DNA of 64,000 nt from Petaurus breviceps papuanus. Taxonomy: Eukaryota; Chordata; Mammalia; Diprotodontia; Petauridae. The notes beneath the pieces were generated by a model. The model was not told the origin of the DNA, ran no database searches, and worked only from the letters and a program-made list of their open reading frames with translations. This document shows positions 33,801 through 44,163 of this stretch, piece by piece. The position numbers were made by a program, and so were the translations under genes. Location of the stretch: the NCBI GenBank assembly GCA_028583685.1, contig JAMXIF010000225.1, forward strand, positions 1,558,183 to 1,622,182, read 5' to 3'. Positions within the stretch are counted from its first letter, which is position 1. Every line of letters starts with the position of its first letter.

Positions 33801-34866
33801 GAGTGAAGATAAGGAAACAGGCTCAGACACGAACCCAGCCCTATCCACAGGTAAGAGGCTAGGAAGTGGCAGATCCAGGGCTCGAACCCGGGTCTCTCGG
33901 CCCCCAGCCGTGGGCTAGGGCCACAGCACTACAGTCTGCGCTGGGCAGACGGCGGTTTGCGCTGACCTCGGTCTGCAGTCCCCTTCCCTGCGGCTTTCCT
34001 TAAACGCTGTGGGAAGACGCCCCCTGGAGGCTTCGTGCTGTCCCAGGCTCCCAGGAGCAGCGTTCCTAGGGCTCTCCTGTCCATCCCCTCCCTGCGTGTG
34101 TGGGGGGGGGGGGCGGGCGTCTGCAGATCCGCTCCTCCTTTATGGTCATGCCTTAGCTTCAGCACCATCCTCATTCCTGTCAAACCGGTCTGGGTGACTC
34201 CCCTGCAGGCACCCCACTGACAACAACAGCATTAATAATACAGCCTTTCAAGGAGCCTCAGCCTCCCAGCTTGCAATCGTGTCCCTGCAAGCAGCCAAGC
34301 CCGAGGGCTGCGTGGCTACTACCGCAAAACTGCACGCGGATGCTTTGTGATTGGCCAAGAGTCAGACTCTAGTCCCTAGTAAAGTAATTACTGGTCTGGA
34401 GAGACTCATTTCCTGCAGATATTAAAGGAGAAGGGATGGGCTTGCCAGTCTTGAGCTGGGTTTCTCTTTGGGATGTTTTTAAGTTTGAGACATGAAGAAG
34501 AGAGAGAGAGATGGACAGATGGGATGAAGAGGAGCTGAGGGCATTAAAGAAAAAGAAAGGACCTGTAGGTGACAAGGCCAGACTTGGAGTCAGCTCACAG
34601 TGCTCCCTGCTTCTGGCTCTGCCACTTTTTATTACCTGTGTAACTGAGTAAATCCCTTACTTTCTATGGGCCTCAATTTTTTCATGCATACAATGGGAGG
34701 GTGGATGAGAGCATCCCTTTCAGTCCTGAATTCGAATATGTTCTTTCTATGAAATATACTGTCTCATATATTCCCAGAAGTTACATCCCCACTGATGATG
34801 GACAATACACAGCAGGCTGCAGCCTTGCTATCCAAGACACCCCTTGGATGTTAGAGAAGTAATGTG
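30871..34866. other. Non-coding interval, old repeats only
   Basis: A SINE-like piece is near 31680-31760. MIR/CORE-SINE pieces are near 32730-32900 and 33620-33780 (antisense) and 34570-34760 (sense), and a LINE2 tail is near 33430-33535. A sequence near 32540-32645 resembles one at 27055-27170. No gene is supported. Confidence 0.5.
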
Positions 34867-34881
34867 AAAAGAATATTTACT

Positions 34882-35036
34882 GGGGTGGCCAGGTGGCTCA
34901 GCGAGTAAGAGCACCGGCTCCAGTGTCAGGATGACCTGGATCAAATCCGGGCTGAGATACTCAGCACCACACCCAGAAATAACTGGCCGTGTAACCTTGA
35001 GCAAGTTACTTAACCCCGGTTGCTTAAAAAAAAAAA
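34882..35036 (+). mobile_element. Young tRNA-derived SINE, sense
   Basis: It starts GGGGTGGCCAGGTGGCTCAG, has a B-box-like GGATCAAATCC and an uninterrupted A tail. A perfect 15-base target repeat, AAAAGAATATTTACT, flanks it (34867-34881 and 35037-35051). Same family as the dimer at 11.7 kb. Confidence 0.92.
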
Positions 35037-35399
35037 AAAAGAATATTTACTTTAGAGAAATCCATCTACTGCCAACTTTGTTAAAATAGTCACTTTTTAA
35101 AAATAAAAGTGAGGGAAATGCAAGACTTTTCAATTCCAGGACCATTGGGCGTGAGCAATGTAGGGTTAGATATATAAACCCAAGCCCCTCCTCTCACCTG
35201 AAGGGGCAGTCTGTCTGGAAAGGAGAGGGTGACTCAAGTACCACTAAGGCCAGCAGGGGCAGAAGTCACAAAGGGGCAGATTAAGGCTGGAGATCAGCAA
35301 TAGCACAACGGAGGTCTTCAGAGACTGGACAAGCACTTGTTGGTGACATTGTAGAGTTCTTGGTCAGATACAGGTTGGAATAAATTGCCAGGGAGGTCT

Positions 35400-35558
35400 C
35401 TTTTTTTTTTTTTAAGCAATTGGGGTTAAGTAACTTGCTTAAGGTTACATGGCCAGTTATTTCTGGGTGTGGTGCTAAGTGTCTGAGCCCGGATTTGATC
35501 CCAGGTTATCCCGACTCTGGGGCCAGTGCTCTTACTCACTGTGCTACCTGGCTGTCCT
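35400..35558 (-). mobile_element. Young tRNA-derived SINE, antisense
   Basis: It begins with a 13-15 base T run, then AAGCAATTGGGGTTAAGTAA and so on, the reverse complement of the SINE at 34882. Imperfect flanking repeats GGAGGTCTCT / GGAGCTCTCT are visible. Confidence 0.88.
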
Positions 35559-35565
35559 AAAGGGG

Positions 35566-36450
35566 AGCTCTCTTACAACTCAAATTTTTGGTGGGGGTGT
35601 TAGCACTAATTCCTGTTTAGTCTATAACTTGTGGTCAAAGATACTGGACAAAGCCACTGAGCTCCCTATCTTGTGCCCTCAGATCTCTAAAGAAAGTATT
35701 CCTGTCTGGAGAGAACGTGGCATCAAGCGATGGAATACCCCAGGCCTCCACAATGAAATACATAATCATTCCAAAGAGTTTGGCCTGACCATCCACACAG
35801 GACACACCAAATGGACAAAGAACACTACTTGCCAAGACTATGATATGTCGGACAGACAGTCCACTGAGTCAGTGTCTTGGATGGACACTGTGGGTGCCTA
35901 GTGAGCTGGGCCCAGACCGCAAGAAGAGGAGAAGAGAGAAGGCTGAATTGTCTTATGAAAAGTAGGTGGTGTCATTTTTGGCTGCTCCTGGCATCAAGGG
36001 TCATCTTCATAGCACTAATATTCTGGTGAAATAGCATGGTTATGAATTATGGGCAGCTCCCTTCCCAGCTGAGTCACAGTAGCATTTTGGGTGAAAGGTA
36101 ATGAGACACATAGCATATGACTGTTGATAATATGTGTAAGAAAGGCTATATAGCCTGCAGGCCCTGTGTGACCAGAAGCATGTGAGCTGGTCGCAGGGAG
36201 AGATGAAGAGAGAACAGTTTTTTTCAAAGTCCAATCACTTGTGTACGTCCTGAGGGCACATGGTTTTGGGCCTCAGTTTCCTCATCTGTAGAATGACAGG
36301 ACTGCTCTAGATGGCAGCTTTTCATCTGTGTTCCTATGAGCCAACTCTTAGGATACACACAGGAGGAAGAGCCCCAAAGGTCTTGTAGGCTAGGGTGGGG
36401 TGGGTGAGGATGGGGGTAGTGCCAAGAACTCACATTAGTGAAGCCTTGGG
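35566..36450. other. Non-coding interval, nothing recognised
   Basis: The 140-residue frame ending near 35901 starts inside the antisense SINE and shows no domain. A short MIR core lies near 36265-36310. No gene is supported. Confidence 0.4.
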
Positions 36451-36454
36451 ACCA

Positions 36455-37115
36455 GGGACATCCTGCAGAGTCCAAAGGAGGTAACCATGTGGCCCTCCTT
36501 TTTGGGAGACAGTTAGAATTAAGTGACTTACCCAGGGTCACACATCTAATAAGTGTCTGTAGCAGCAAGCACCCCAAGCATCCTCAGGGTTTGCTGCCAA
36601 CACAGGTTCTTGGATCTGCTTTGATAAAGGAAAGCAACTCAAAATGGGTTAACAAGCTTACTTTAATCAGTCAAACATGTATCGTTTACCTAGTTCAGGG
36701 GAAAAAGGTCAGCACCCCAAACTTCAAAGTATACAGACAGAATTATCAAGACGGAGAAACAGATCAAGTAGACAGATTTCCAAACTGTCCAACTATCACA
36801 TTCATACCAAATCAACATCTGGGTTTTTCAAAGCCGGGGGGCTCTGGACGACGGCTTCTCAGAATCCAGTTCAAATCACAGAACATTTCTCAAAGTGAGC
36901 CCCCAAACAAAGCCTCAAATCAGGGTTTATATACCCTTCTCCTGGCTCAGAGAATGTAACAACCTTATTGACCCATTGGCTAATGAAGAAGTATCTACTG
37001 AAAAACAAGCCTCCCACCCCAAGGCTCCAGGTGCACTTTAGCCTAGGGGCAGGGAAGATCTTAAAAATTTACATTCCCATTACAGTGTCTGAGGCCAAAT
37101 TTGACCTCCTTAATA
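36455..37115 (-). repeat. SINE, antisense, split by an LTR insertion
   Basis: The left part (GGGAGACAGTTAGAATTAAG ... TCACACATCTAATAAGTGTC) and the right part starting GTGTCTGAGGCCAAATTTGA at 37085 are the two halves of the common reverse SINE. The repeat is continuous once the block 36558-37084 and one copy of its 5-base target repeat are set aside. Confidence 0.75.
36558..37084 (-). mobile_element. Solo LTR of an endogenous retrovirus
   Basis: A 527-base block starts TG, ends CA and is flanked by the 5-base target repeat GTGTC (36553-36557 and 37085-37089). On the minus strand it has CCAAT, then a TATA box (TATATAAA), then a poly(A) signal of the ATTAAA type, in U3-R-U5 order. No internal viral region is present, so it is a recombined single LTR. 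It is younger than the SINE it sits in. A 5-base repeat alone does not fix the class. Confidence 0.82.
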
Positions 37116-39240
37116 GTCCTACATTGTAAGCAATGACTGGTTTGAAATCCCCACGGGGACTTGGGCCCACATCCTGTCCAGAGCCACCTTGTCCCCTGAT
37201 ATCTGATTCTGAAGGCCTATATTCTCTGGAACAGGCAGGCCTCTCATCTGAGGGAAAGGCTGGCAGGGTGCAGCTGGAGGGAGTCTGAGAAGTCACTTAG
37301 TCCAAACTCCTCATTTTACAGATGAGACAACTGAGGCCCCAAGAAGCCAAAGAAGTTGCCAAGGCCACAGGGACAGTAAAAACCAACTCTGAACTGGGCA
37401 TTGATTCTATTATACTGCGTACTGCAAGAGGGCACAGCTGGCATTGCCCTCAGGACACAGGGCCATCACTACCCAGCCCCAAGCCCTGGGGCCAGCCCAG
37501 CAGCGCCAAGAAACAGAAGCAGAAGCACTCTCAGTGGGTGCAGAGAGCCGTCCCGTGGTTTTCTTTGTCCCAGGCTCCCCTATGCCCTTTGGTGTCTCAC
37601 AGAATGTTTCTGGGTCTCAGATACTAGTGCTTGTGCTGAAGCCAGCCCAAGAGCCAATGGGGAGCTCTCCTCTCTCTCTTCCCAGGACTGTTCTGATCAT
37701 CACATTGAGGTGGCCAACTCTGGGTCCCCAACTCAGCCCTTGATAATAACGGGCTCTGGCTGCTTTCACCTTCTGCTCACCTGCCTCAGAGCCTTCTCCT
37801 TCCTTCCTTCCCTCCTCCGTGCCTCCAGTCAGGATCCAGATCTCTGAGGCCAGAAGGGAGCAGACTCCGTTCCCAGGGCTTCCAGCCCTCTCTACTTTCT
37901 CCTTAATGTTAGCAAACACTCTGACTTCTCTGTGGACTTTCTATGGCTCACCTATAAAGCCCTGGGGTGGACTAGGTCCCTTTTGGCTCTGACAGTCTCT
38001 GTCTTGGTCAGAGTAACAGTCACTCAGTAACAACCATAGAGTGAGAAGGGACCTGAGAGCCATCCAGGCCAGGCAAACCCCATCTCCCCCAAACTATTCC
38101 TATAACAGACCTGACCAGTCAGCACCCGGTTTTGGCTTCTCTCTGCCCACTATTCCCCATCAGCCTCTGGTCCATTCCAACTAGGAATCCAGCCCAAGTG
38201 GGAGCATGTAGGGTTGTTATACAGAGGGTGGAGGGGATGTTCCCATAAAAACATCATTTCTAGGGAAGGCTGGTCTAGAGGCTCACTGTCTTTTGGGGAG
38301 GTGTTCGTGCCTGTGGCACCTTCTGAATCTATCCCAGCAAGGATCTCTCCTCTCTGCCCACTCTATCTAATCCAGCTGTTCTCCCATCTTTGTTCCCTTG
38401 GCTGCCATTTCTACCTTCTCTCTCTGAAGATCCCAGCCTGTGACGCTGGAGTCCCAATGCAGCAGCTCCCCCATCCTCATGGTGACAGGAAGTTGGACTC
38501 GGTAAGGCTTTTGTCCCTCTTTCCCACTCACCTCTGTTTCTTCCATTTTCATCTTTACATTTTCATCCTTGGGATGCCTTGGATGCTGAACAGGCTCTTC
38601 CGTCTACTTTCTGAAGACCTTATCTTACTTATAGTGATGTCTTTGAGATGAAGCTCATTTCGGAGTGGATCCCTCCCCCCATCCTGGTCCCTGGCCCAGT
38701 GAGTCATCTCTGGCAACAGATTAAAAAGGAAAGAGGATAAACAAGGTCTCAGAACAGACAAACTATGACTGTGGCTACCATACATTTCTCTACACAGTAC
38801 TTACTATGTGCAGGTACATACATCCCCCCCTACATTCAAGGGCCCCCATCATTCTGCATCGAAGAGAGAGAGATTTAACCTGTTTGTCTCAGTTTCCTCA
38901 ACCGTAAAATGAGGATAATACTAGCACCCACCTCCTAGGATCAAATAATATTTGTAAAGTGACTGTTGCCCCCATAGAAATATGCTACAGATAAATCAAT
39001 GGATATGGGACTTTTGTTTGTCTTTGACCAGTATAAGGTTTTACAAATGAATTTATAGCTAGTGCTGCCTCTGGCTGCCAAATGTCTCCCTTTGTCCAGT
39101 TAGTGATGACTAAGGAATTCCTTAGGTAGAATTGTTCTGACAATTTATTTACATGGTAGACAATTATTGAAATCATAGTGAACAGGTACGGCCTTTCCTT
39201 CATTTCAGTCTCTTTTGATCTGTAATGTGTTTGCCTAGGT
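37116..39240. other. Non-coding interval before the assembly gap
   Basis: Antisense MIR-like core near 37290-37345 and a sense MIR piece near 38880-38985. Frames of up to 148 residues at 37.4-37.85 kb overlap each other in three frames and show no domain. No gene is supported. Confidence 0.45.
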
Positions 39241-39267
39241 CAGGAATGACTTGCTTCATTTGCAAGC

Positions 39268-39271
<4 letters not shown>

Positions 39272-39323
<52 letters not shown>

Positions 39324-39327
39324 CCTC
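39272..39327 (+). repeat. (CT)n microsatellite
   Basis: A CT run abutting the assembly gap; CCCT/CTCC repeats resume after the gap up to about 39540. Confidence 0.95.
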
Positions 39328-39427
39328 NNNNNNNNNNNNNNNNNNNNNNNNNNNNNNNNNNNNNNNNNNNNNNNNNNNNNNNNNNNNNNNNNNNNNNNNN
39401 NNNNNNNNNNNNNNNNNNNNNNNNNNN
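39328..39427. other. Assembly gap (100 N)
   Basis: Exactly 100 unknown bases inside a CT-rich tract. The round number suggests a placeholder of unknown true size. Frames drawn across it are meaningless. Confidence 0.99.
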
Positions 39428-39554
39428 CCCTCCCTCCCTCTCCCTCCCTCCCTCCCTCTCTCTTTCTCTCTCCTTCCCTCCCTCTCTCTCCTTCCTTCTC
39501 TCCTCCTCCCTCTGTCTCTGGCTCTCTCTCTTCTCTCTCCATCCCCCCCCCCCC

Positions 39555-40110
39555 CCCCTGACATTTTCTCTGGCTGTCCCCCATGCCTGGAATGCTCTCC
39601 CTCCAAAGCTTTAACTACTGATTTCCCTAGTTTAAGTCTCAATGAAAATCCATCTTTTATTGGAAGACTTCTCTAACTCCTCTTCCTTCTAGTGCCTTGC
39701 CTCTGTTTTGTTGTCATTGAGTCTGGCTCATGACCCCATTTGGGGTTTTCTTGGAAAGATACTGGTGTGGTTTGCAATTTTCTTCTCCAGCTCATTTTAC
39801 AAATGAGGAACTGAGACAAACAGGGGCAAGTGCCTTGCCTAGGGTCACATGGCTAGTGAGTGTCTGAGGCAGATCTGAACTCAGGAATATGAGTCTTTTT
39901 GACCCTGGGCCCTGCCCTCTATCCACTGCACCACCACACTGCCCTCCCCTCTGTAAATTACCTCCTCTTTATCCTGTGTATAGCTTGCTTTGCATATATT
40001 TCGTGTTAGGTTGTAAGCTCTTTGAGGGCAGAAGCTTTTTACCTCTTTTTGTATCCGGAGAGCTTAGCACAGTGCCTTTCACATAACAGGCACTTAATGT
40101 TTACGATCCA
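39555..40110 (+). repeat. LINE2 3' end, sense, interrupted by a CORE-SINE
   Basis: CTGGCTGTCCCCCATGCCTG and GGAATGCTCTCCCTCCAAAG at the left, and GTTGTAAGCTCTTTGAGGGC to GGCACTTAATGTTTACGA at the right, are LINE2 tail segments. They are separated by the antisense CORE-SINE at about 39711-39945. Confidence 0.8.
39711..39945 (-). mobile_element. CORE-SINE (MAR1-type), antisense, inside LINE2
   Basis: The plus strand reads CCATTTGGGGTTTTCTTGGA, CTCATTTTACAAATGAGGAA, GGGTCACATGGCTAGTGAGT and ATCCACTGCACCACC, the full reverse SINE. Confidence 0.85.
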
Positions 40111-40203
40111 GAAGACTGCATATTCGAGAGATGTTGCAAAGGTGAAATGGAGCCTTGGGAACAGATTGGATATGGTGGTTGAGAGATTGTGTGGTTATGT
40201 GCT

Positions 40204-40385
40204 TTGTCCTTCATTCTCCAAGAGGACCATGACATCAGAGAGATGATGACATGATTTGCAATTGACTTTGATTTGAGTGAGGGAGGGCTGTGCAAGGTCA
40301 CCAGCCTCATTTTCTCCTCCAGAGCCATCTGGGTCCAGTGACCAGACGTTCTTCAAGATGACTGGAGATGGCCCAGCTGGTTGAG
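40204..40385 (-). mobile_element. SINE with LINE-derived tail, antisense
   Basis: It starts TTGTCCTTCATTCTCCAAGA GGACC and continues ATGATGACATGATTTGCAAT, GTGAGGGAGGGCTGTGCAAG, GAGCCATCTGGGTCCAGTGA. The minus-strand end GGTCCTCTTGGAGAATGAAG matches the 3' end of the LINE at about 49590-49990. A diverged sister copy is at 60268. Confidence 0.7.
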
Positions 40386-40429
40386 AGACAGTGAAAACTT
40401 GAAAATGACTCATGGGCTGTGAGCCTGGG

Positions 40430-40945
40430 AGACTGAGAAGGTAGGAAGGGTTGGAGGCAGGGAGGACTTGGGGGAGGGGAGTTCAATTTGGGACAATCAG
40501 AAAGGCTGTTGGAGATGAGAAACTGGAGGCTGGCAGAGAGTTTGGGGCAGGAAAAGCAGATCTGAAAATCATCAGCACAGAGATGTCAGTGAACTCCATG
40601 GGAGCTCATGAGATCAGCAAGTGAAGTAATCTAGAGGGAGAAGAGAAGCAAGCACCCTGGGGAATCCCTACGGTTAGAGGTAAGGATCTGGAGGGGGAGC
40701 CAGAGAGGAGCAGTCAGATCCAGGTGGGAGGAGGAACAGGAAGGACAGAAGGTGGCCCCAAAATCTAGAGCAAAGAGAGGGTCAAGGAAGAGGGGGATCA
40801 AGTGTCGGAGGCTGCAGAGTGGGAGATAAAGGAAAAAGAGGCTTGAGAAAAGGCCAGAGATCACTGGTCACTCTGGAGAGAGCAGAGTTGGTGGAGTGAG
40901 TGATGAGGTCAGACGCCAGATCGTCAGGGATTAGGAGAGTGGGAA
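40430..40945 (-). repeat. LINE2 internal fragment, antisense
   Basis: On the minus strand this reads as degraded LINE2 ORF2 sequence (complements of GGGAGCTCATGAGATCAGCA and CCCTGGGGAATCCCTACGG), immediately next to the tailed SINE. Confidence 0.65.
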
Positions 40946-41844
40946 GAAGGGAAGTGGAGGCACCTTCTCCAGTTTAGCCACAAAGAACAGAAAAGACCTG
41001 GGATGATCTGGAATGGACGAATCAAGTAAAGTCTTTTTTTCAGGGGAATACTGGGGGTCAGGGCAGGAGCCACTGACAAGACTCCTACACATGCTGACTG
41101 CCTGTAGGGGCACTGGGGAACCCTGGGGGAGGAGAGAACGTAGCCTTCCTGGTCTGCAGGCAGTGGTGGCTGGGGCAGACCATGTTACACCTGGATAGTC
41201 TGGACTGGGGCTGCCCTCTGGTTACCCACAGGCCTGGTGGTCCAGGCTCAAGACTAATCCAAAAGTGGTTGAGGTGGGCAGCATCTCCTACCCATTCCTT
41301 AACTTCTGGCAGCAAATGCTTTGTGTGAATATTGAGGGGGCAGACTTAGCCCTGTGGCCTAAAGGGTGACAGCAAGAACAGAAGTCCCAGTCCAGAATGT
41401 GCTTGGAGGCTTCCCTAAAGCCTAGGAATAATTGTTGCCAGATCTCTGATGGATCAGGGGCCCTTGGAAGGCAGATGCTGCTGGTCCAGTCCTCTGGGCA
41501 CTTTTAGACCCACAAGGCTTCTTTTTTTCTGGGACCCATACTGTCTTCTCCATGGGCATCCAAGCCCTGGGATCCAAGGGCAGGATGCGGCCTGGGGTGG
41601 GATTGCTCCTGCCTCTCTACCCTTAGAGCCCTGCTGTCAGCGAGGGCCTGAGGGGGAGCACTGATTGGCCGGTCTGAGCTCACTGGAGGCTCTTCTGCGG
41701 GGTGGGCAGACAGCAGGGGGCACGAGAGCTAAGCTCATCCTTGAGACCCTCATCAGCCTCAGATACATGCACGTGTTGCTTTGGTGGGGGAAACCCAAGA
41801 TGGACCGATTCCCATAATTAGCCTTAGGATGAGACACAGTTGTT

Positions 41845-42092
41845 CACCCAAGGCAGTTATGTGGTGCAGTGGATAGTGTGGCAGCCCGGGGGTCAAGAAG
41901 ACCTAAGTTCAAATGTGACACCTGATGCTTCCTAGCCATGTGACCCTGGGCAAGTCACTTTATCTTGCTTGCTTCAGTTTCCTCATCTGTAAAACAGGCT
42001 AAAGAAGCCAATGGGGAACCCCTCCAGGATCTTTGCCAAGAAAACCCCACATGTGGTCACAAGAGTCAGACAGACTGAACAGCAGCAGAAGC
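41845..42092 (+). mobile_element. CORE-SINE (MAR1-type), sense
   Basis: It shows GCAGTTATGTGGTGCAGTGG, AAGACCTAAGTTCAAATGTG, CTGGGCAAGTCACTTTATCT, CAGTTTCCTCATCTGTAAAA and the 3' part TTTGCCAAGAAAACCCCACA ... AGTCAGACAGACTGAACAGC. Nearly full length. Confidence 0.88.
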
Positions 42093-42124
42093 AGCGGTTA
42101 CCACAGGACAGGCACTCTGCCCAG

Positions 42125-42425
42125 CCTGGAGAACAAGACAATAGCAACAACTACCATTTCTCTGGGTGTTCACCACACACCAGGCACTGTGCTAAGGGCT
42201 TTACACACAGCCTCTCCTTTGATCCTAACAACAGCTCTGGGAGGGAGGGGTGGCTTTGTCCCTTTTACAGAGGAGCCAGTGGAGCTAGGCAGGGTCCCAC
42301 GGCTGGTGTGGAGGCAGGCAGACTGACTTGCCCAGGGTCATACTGCTAGTGTCCGAGGCAGCATGGGAACTCAGACCTCCCTGACTCTTAAGTCCTATGC
42401 TGTGCCACCCGCCACCCAGCTGCGT
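42125..42425 (-). repeat. MIR/CORE-SINE, antisense
   Basis: The stretch ACTACCATTTCTCTGGGTGT, CAGGCACTGTGCTAAGGGCT, CTTGCCCAGGGTCATACTGC ending TGTGCCACCCGCCACCCAGC is a reverse CORE-SINE. Confidence 0.75.
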
Positions 42426-43564
42426 CTGGCAATAGCAGGGGCTGGATCCAGGCCTTGGAGTAGCTCTCCATCCACCGGCAGCGCCTCAGACTGGCGGGTC
42501 ACAGCCCACAGAATGAGGCACTGGTTAACAAGGCCCCCCGAAGCACTGGGGGGGTCGGAAGCCTCTTCACATCGTGGCTCCCAAAGCACACACATAGTAT
42601 AAGGAAGGATAGGGCAAATATGATGTGCAAACCAGTAAATAAACAACAGAACGTTTCTTCCTGTTTTGTGCTTCCTCTCTCACAAATACACGGACTCACT
42701 GAGAAGGCAGTCCCTGCCCAGGGCACCGCAGGAACAGGCTGGGGCACGGCCACTTCCACTGCTGGGGTTCAGAAGCCTCTGCCTCGGAGAGGAAGCCGCG
42801 CTCCGCAGTTCCGCAAGCCCCAGGCTCCCTGCTGGGAGAAGGCGCTCACGGGCAGAGCTAGCTCCGACTGCGGCCGTCTCTTCTGCCATGCGATGCCCAG
42901 CACTGCCAAGTGGAAGGGCTTTCACAAAACAACTTTAAAAATGCCGGAATTGGCGGCCCCCGCTGGGAGAGGAAAACCGAGGGCGGCCCCCAAACCCGGA
43001 CTTGGGGCAGGGACGTGGCCTTCGGGTGACAAAGGGACGGACTCCCCCCCCCACTCTCCGGCGCTCCCGGAGGCCCGCCCCGAGGGTTCGGGGGAGAGCC
43101 TCCCCACGTCCTGGGGAGCGCAGCGCGGGCTGGGACCCCCGCCTCAGTGTCCTAGTCTGTCGGGCAGGATGACCCGCGGGGGGCGCCGGATCGGAGGAGT
43201 CACGGGGTCCTGCCCTGCCCCGAAGCCCCCTTCCCAGAGGAGAAACTGAGGCAGGCTCCCCGGCCCACGCGACCCTACTGTACACGGGGGGAAACCGAGG
43301 CACGGCGCAGAGGTGCGGTGGGGAGCACTCCGGGAAGGTTTCCCGAAGGCGGGGCCGGCTACACGCCCCGCCACCAGCACGGAAGGCCGGCCCACGCACG
43401 ACCAGAACAATGAGGGGCTCGGCAGGAAGTGGGGGAGGGGCGATTCGGAAGTGGCCCTCCGGGCCGGTCGGCCCCGGGGGATGCGCGCGCAGCCGCTACC
43501 GCCTCCAACCAATGGGAGGGGAAGAGGACGGAGCCCGCGCGCCGGACCGGGAAGGAGGGCGGGA

Positions 43565-43595
<31 letters not shown>

Positions 43596-43598
43596 GCG
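43565..43598 (+). repeat. (TGCG)n microsatellite in the PUM2 CpG island
   Basis: Seven or more GTGC/GTGCG units followed by alternating CG. Such alternating purine-pyrimidine sequence can adopt Z-DNA. Confidence 0.95.
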
Positions 43599-43729
43599 CC
43601 CCGTCCGCCGGGCGCCCGAGCGAGCCTGCGCGCGCTCCCAGGGACTCTGGGCCGCAGGCACTCCCAGGTTGCCTCGCGCGGCGGCGGGGGCGCGCGCGGC
43701 GGCGTCTCGGCGGCGGGCGCGCGGCCGGG

Positions 43730-43738
43730 GGGGGGGGC

Positions 43739-43780
<42 letters not shown>

Positions 43781-44002
43781 CATGTTGTTGTGAGTGCGCC
43801 CTGTGTGTCTCTCACGGTCGGGCCCCGGCGCTTCGGGGGCGGCGGAGGCGGCGGACACGGGGACGGGCACGGGCACGGGCCGGAGGAGGAGGCGGAGGAG
43901 GAGGCGGAGGCCGAAGGACGCCGAGGAGACGCCGCCGCCGCCCGACGACCAGGAGCTGCCGCGGGCCCTACGGTCGGTGTCCCGGGCCTCGGAGGCCGCC
44001 CC
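43730..44002 (+). other. PUM2: Probable PUM2 exon 1 (non-coding leader)
   Basis: A plus-strand leader is followed by a strong donor CC|GTAAGTGC at 44003. An earlier donor-like site, TT|GTGAGTGCG, is at 43790. The 5' end is not determinable by eye; the YY1-like site suggests initiation close to 43.75-43.8 kb. A three-codon frame ATG TTG TTG TGA begins at 43782. PUM2 is a Pumilio RNA-binding repressor whose coding start (MNHDFQAL...) I did not find in this window, so translation should begin in a later exon beyond the right edge. The gene name is inferred from gene order. Confidence 0.65.
43738..43780 (+). repeat. PUM2: (GGC)n trinucleotide run at the PUM2 start region
   Basis: About 13 GGC/GCG units, one imperfect, run directly up to the GCCATG. 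Uninterrupted CGG runs of this kind in leaders are prone to length change. Confidence 0.95.
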
Positions 44003-44010
44003 GTAAGTGC

Positions 44011-44134
44011 CCCCCCCCCCCCCCCCGCCCGCCGGGCGGCCCCCCCCCCCCCCGCCCCCCCCCCCCCCCCCCCGCGGCGCCCCCCCCCCCCCCGTGGGGG
44101 GGGGGCTGTTCGGGGGGAGGGGGGGGGGGGGGGG
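44011..44134 (+). repeat. C-run and G-run block just inside PUM2 intron 1
   Basis: From 9 bases after the donor GT there are four C runs (each 10 to 19 bases), then G runs of 10 and 16 bases. They can pair as a hairpin or form G-quadruplex and i-motif structures. Homopolymer lengths here are likely to be uncertain in the assembly. Confidence 0.9.
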
Positions 44135-44151
44135 TGCGGAGGACTGCCTGT

Positions 44152-44163
44152 CGCGCATGCGCG
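44152..44163 (+). promoter_or_regulatory. NRF1 palindrome in PUM2 intron 1
   Basis: CGCGCATGCGCG matches the NRF1 consensus (YGCGCAYGCGCR) on both strands and lies in the CpG island, about 150 bases after the exon-1 donor. Confidence 0.6.

Noticed and set aside
35479-35901. 140-residue frame after the antisense SINE
   Set aside because: The start lies inside the SINE and the rest matches no family I recognise.
39225-39676. Frames of 114-141 residues spanning N bases
   Set aside because: They cross the assembly gap and the CT repeat.
42620-43249. 209-residue plus-strand frame upstream of the PUM2 island
   Set aside because: No domain and no start context or splice pattern of a known gene; composition tracks GC content.
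43144-43815. 223-residue minus-strand frame with a polyproline run
   Set aside because: It translates the reverse of the CGG run and adjacent GC-rich promoter; no domain and no splice support.
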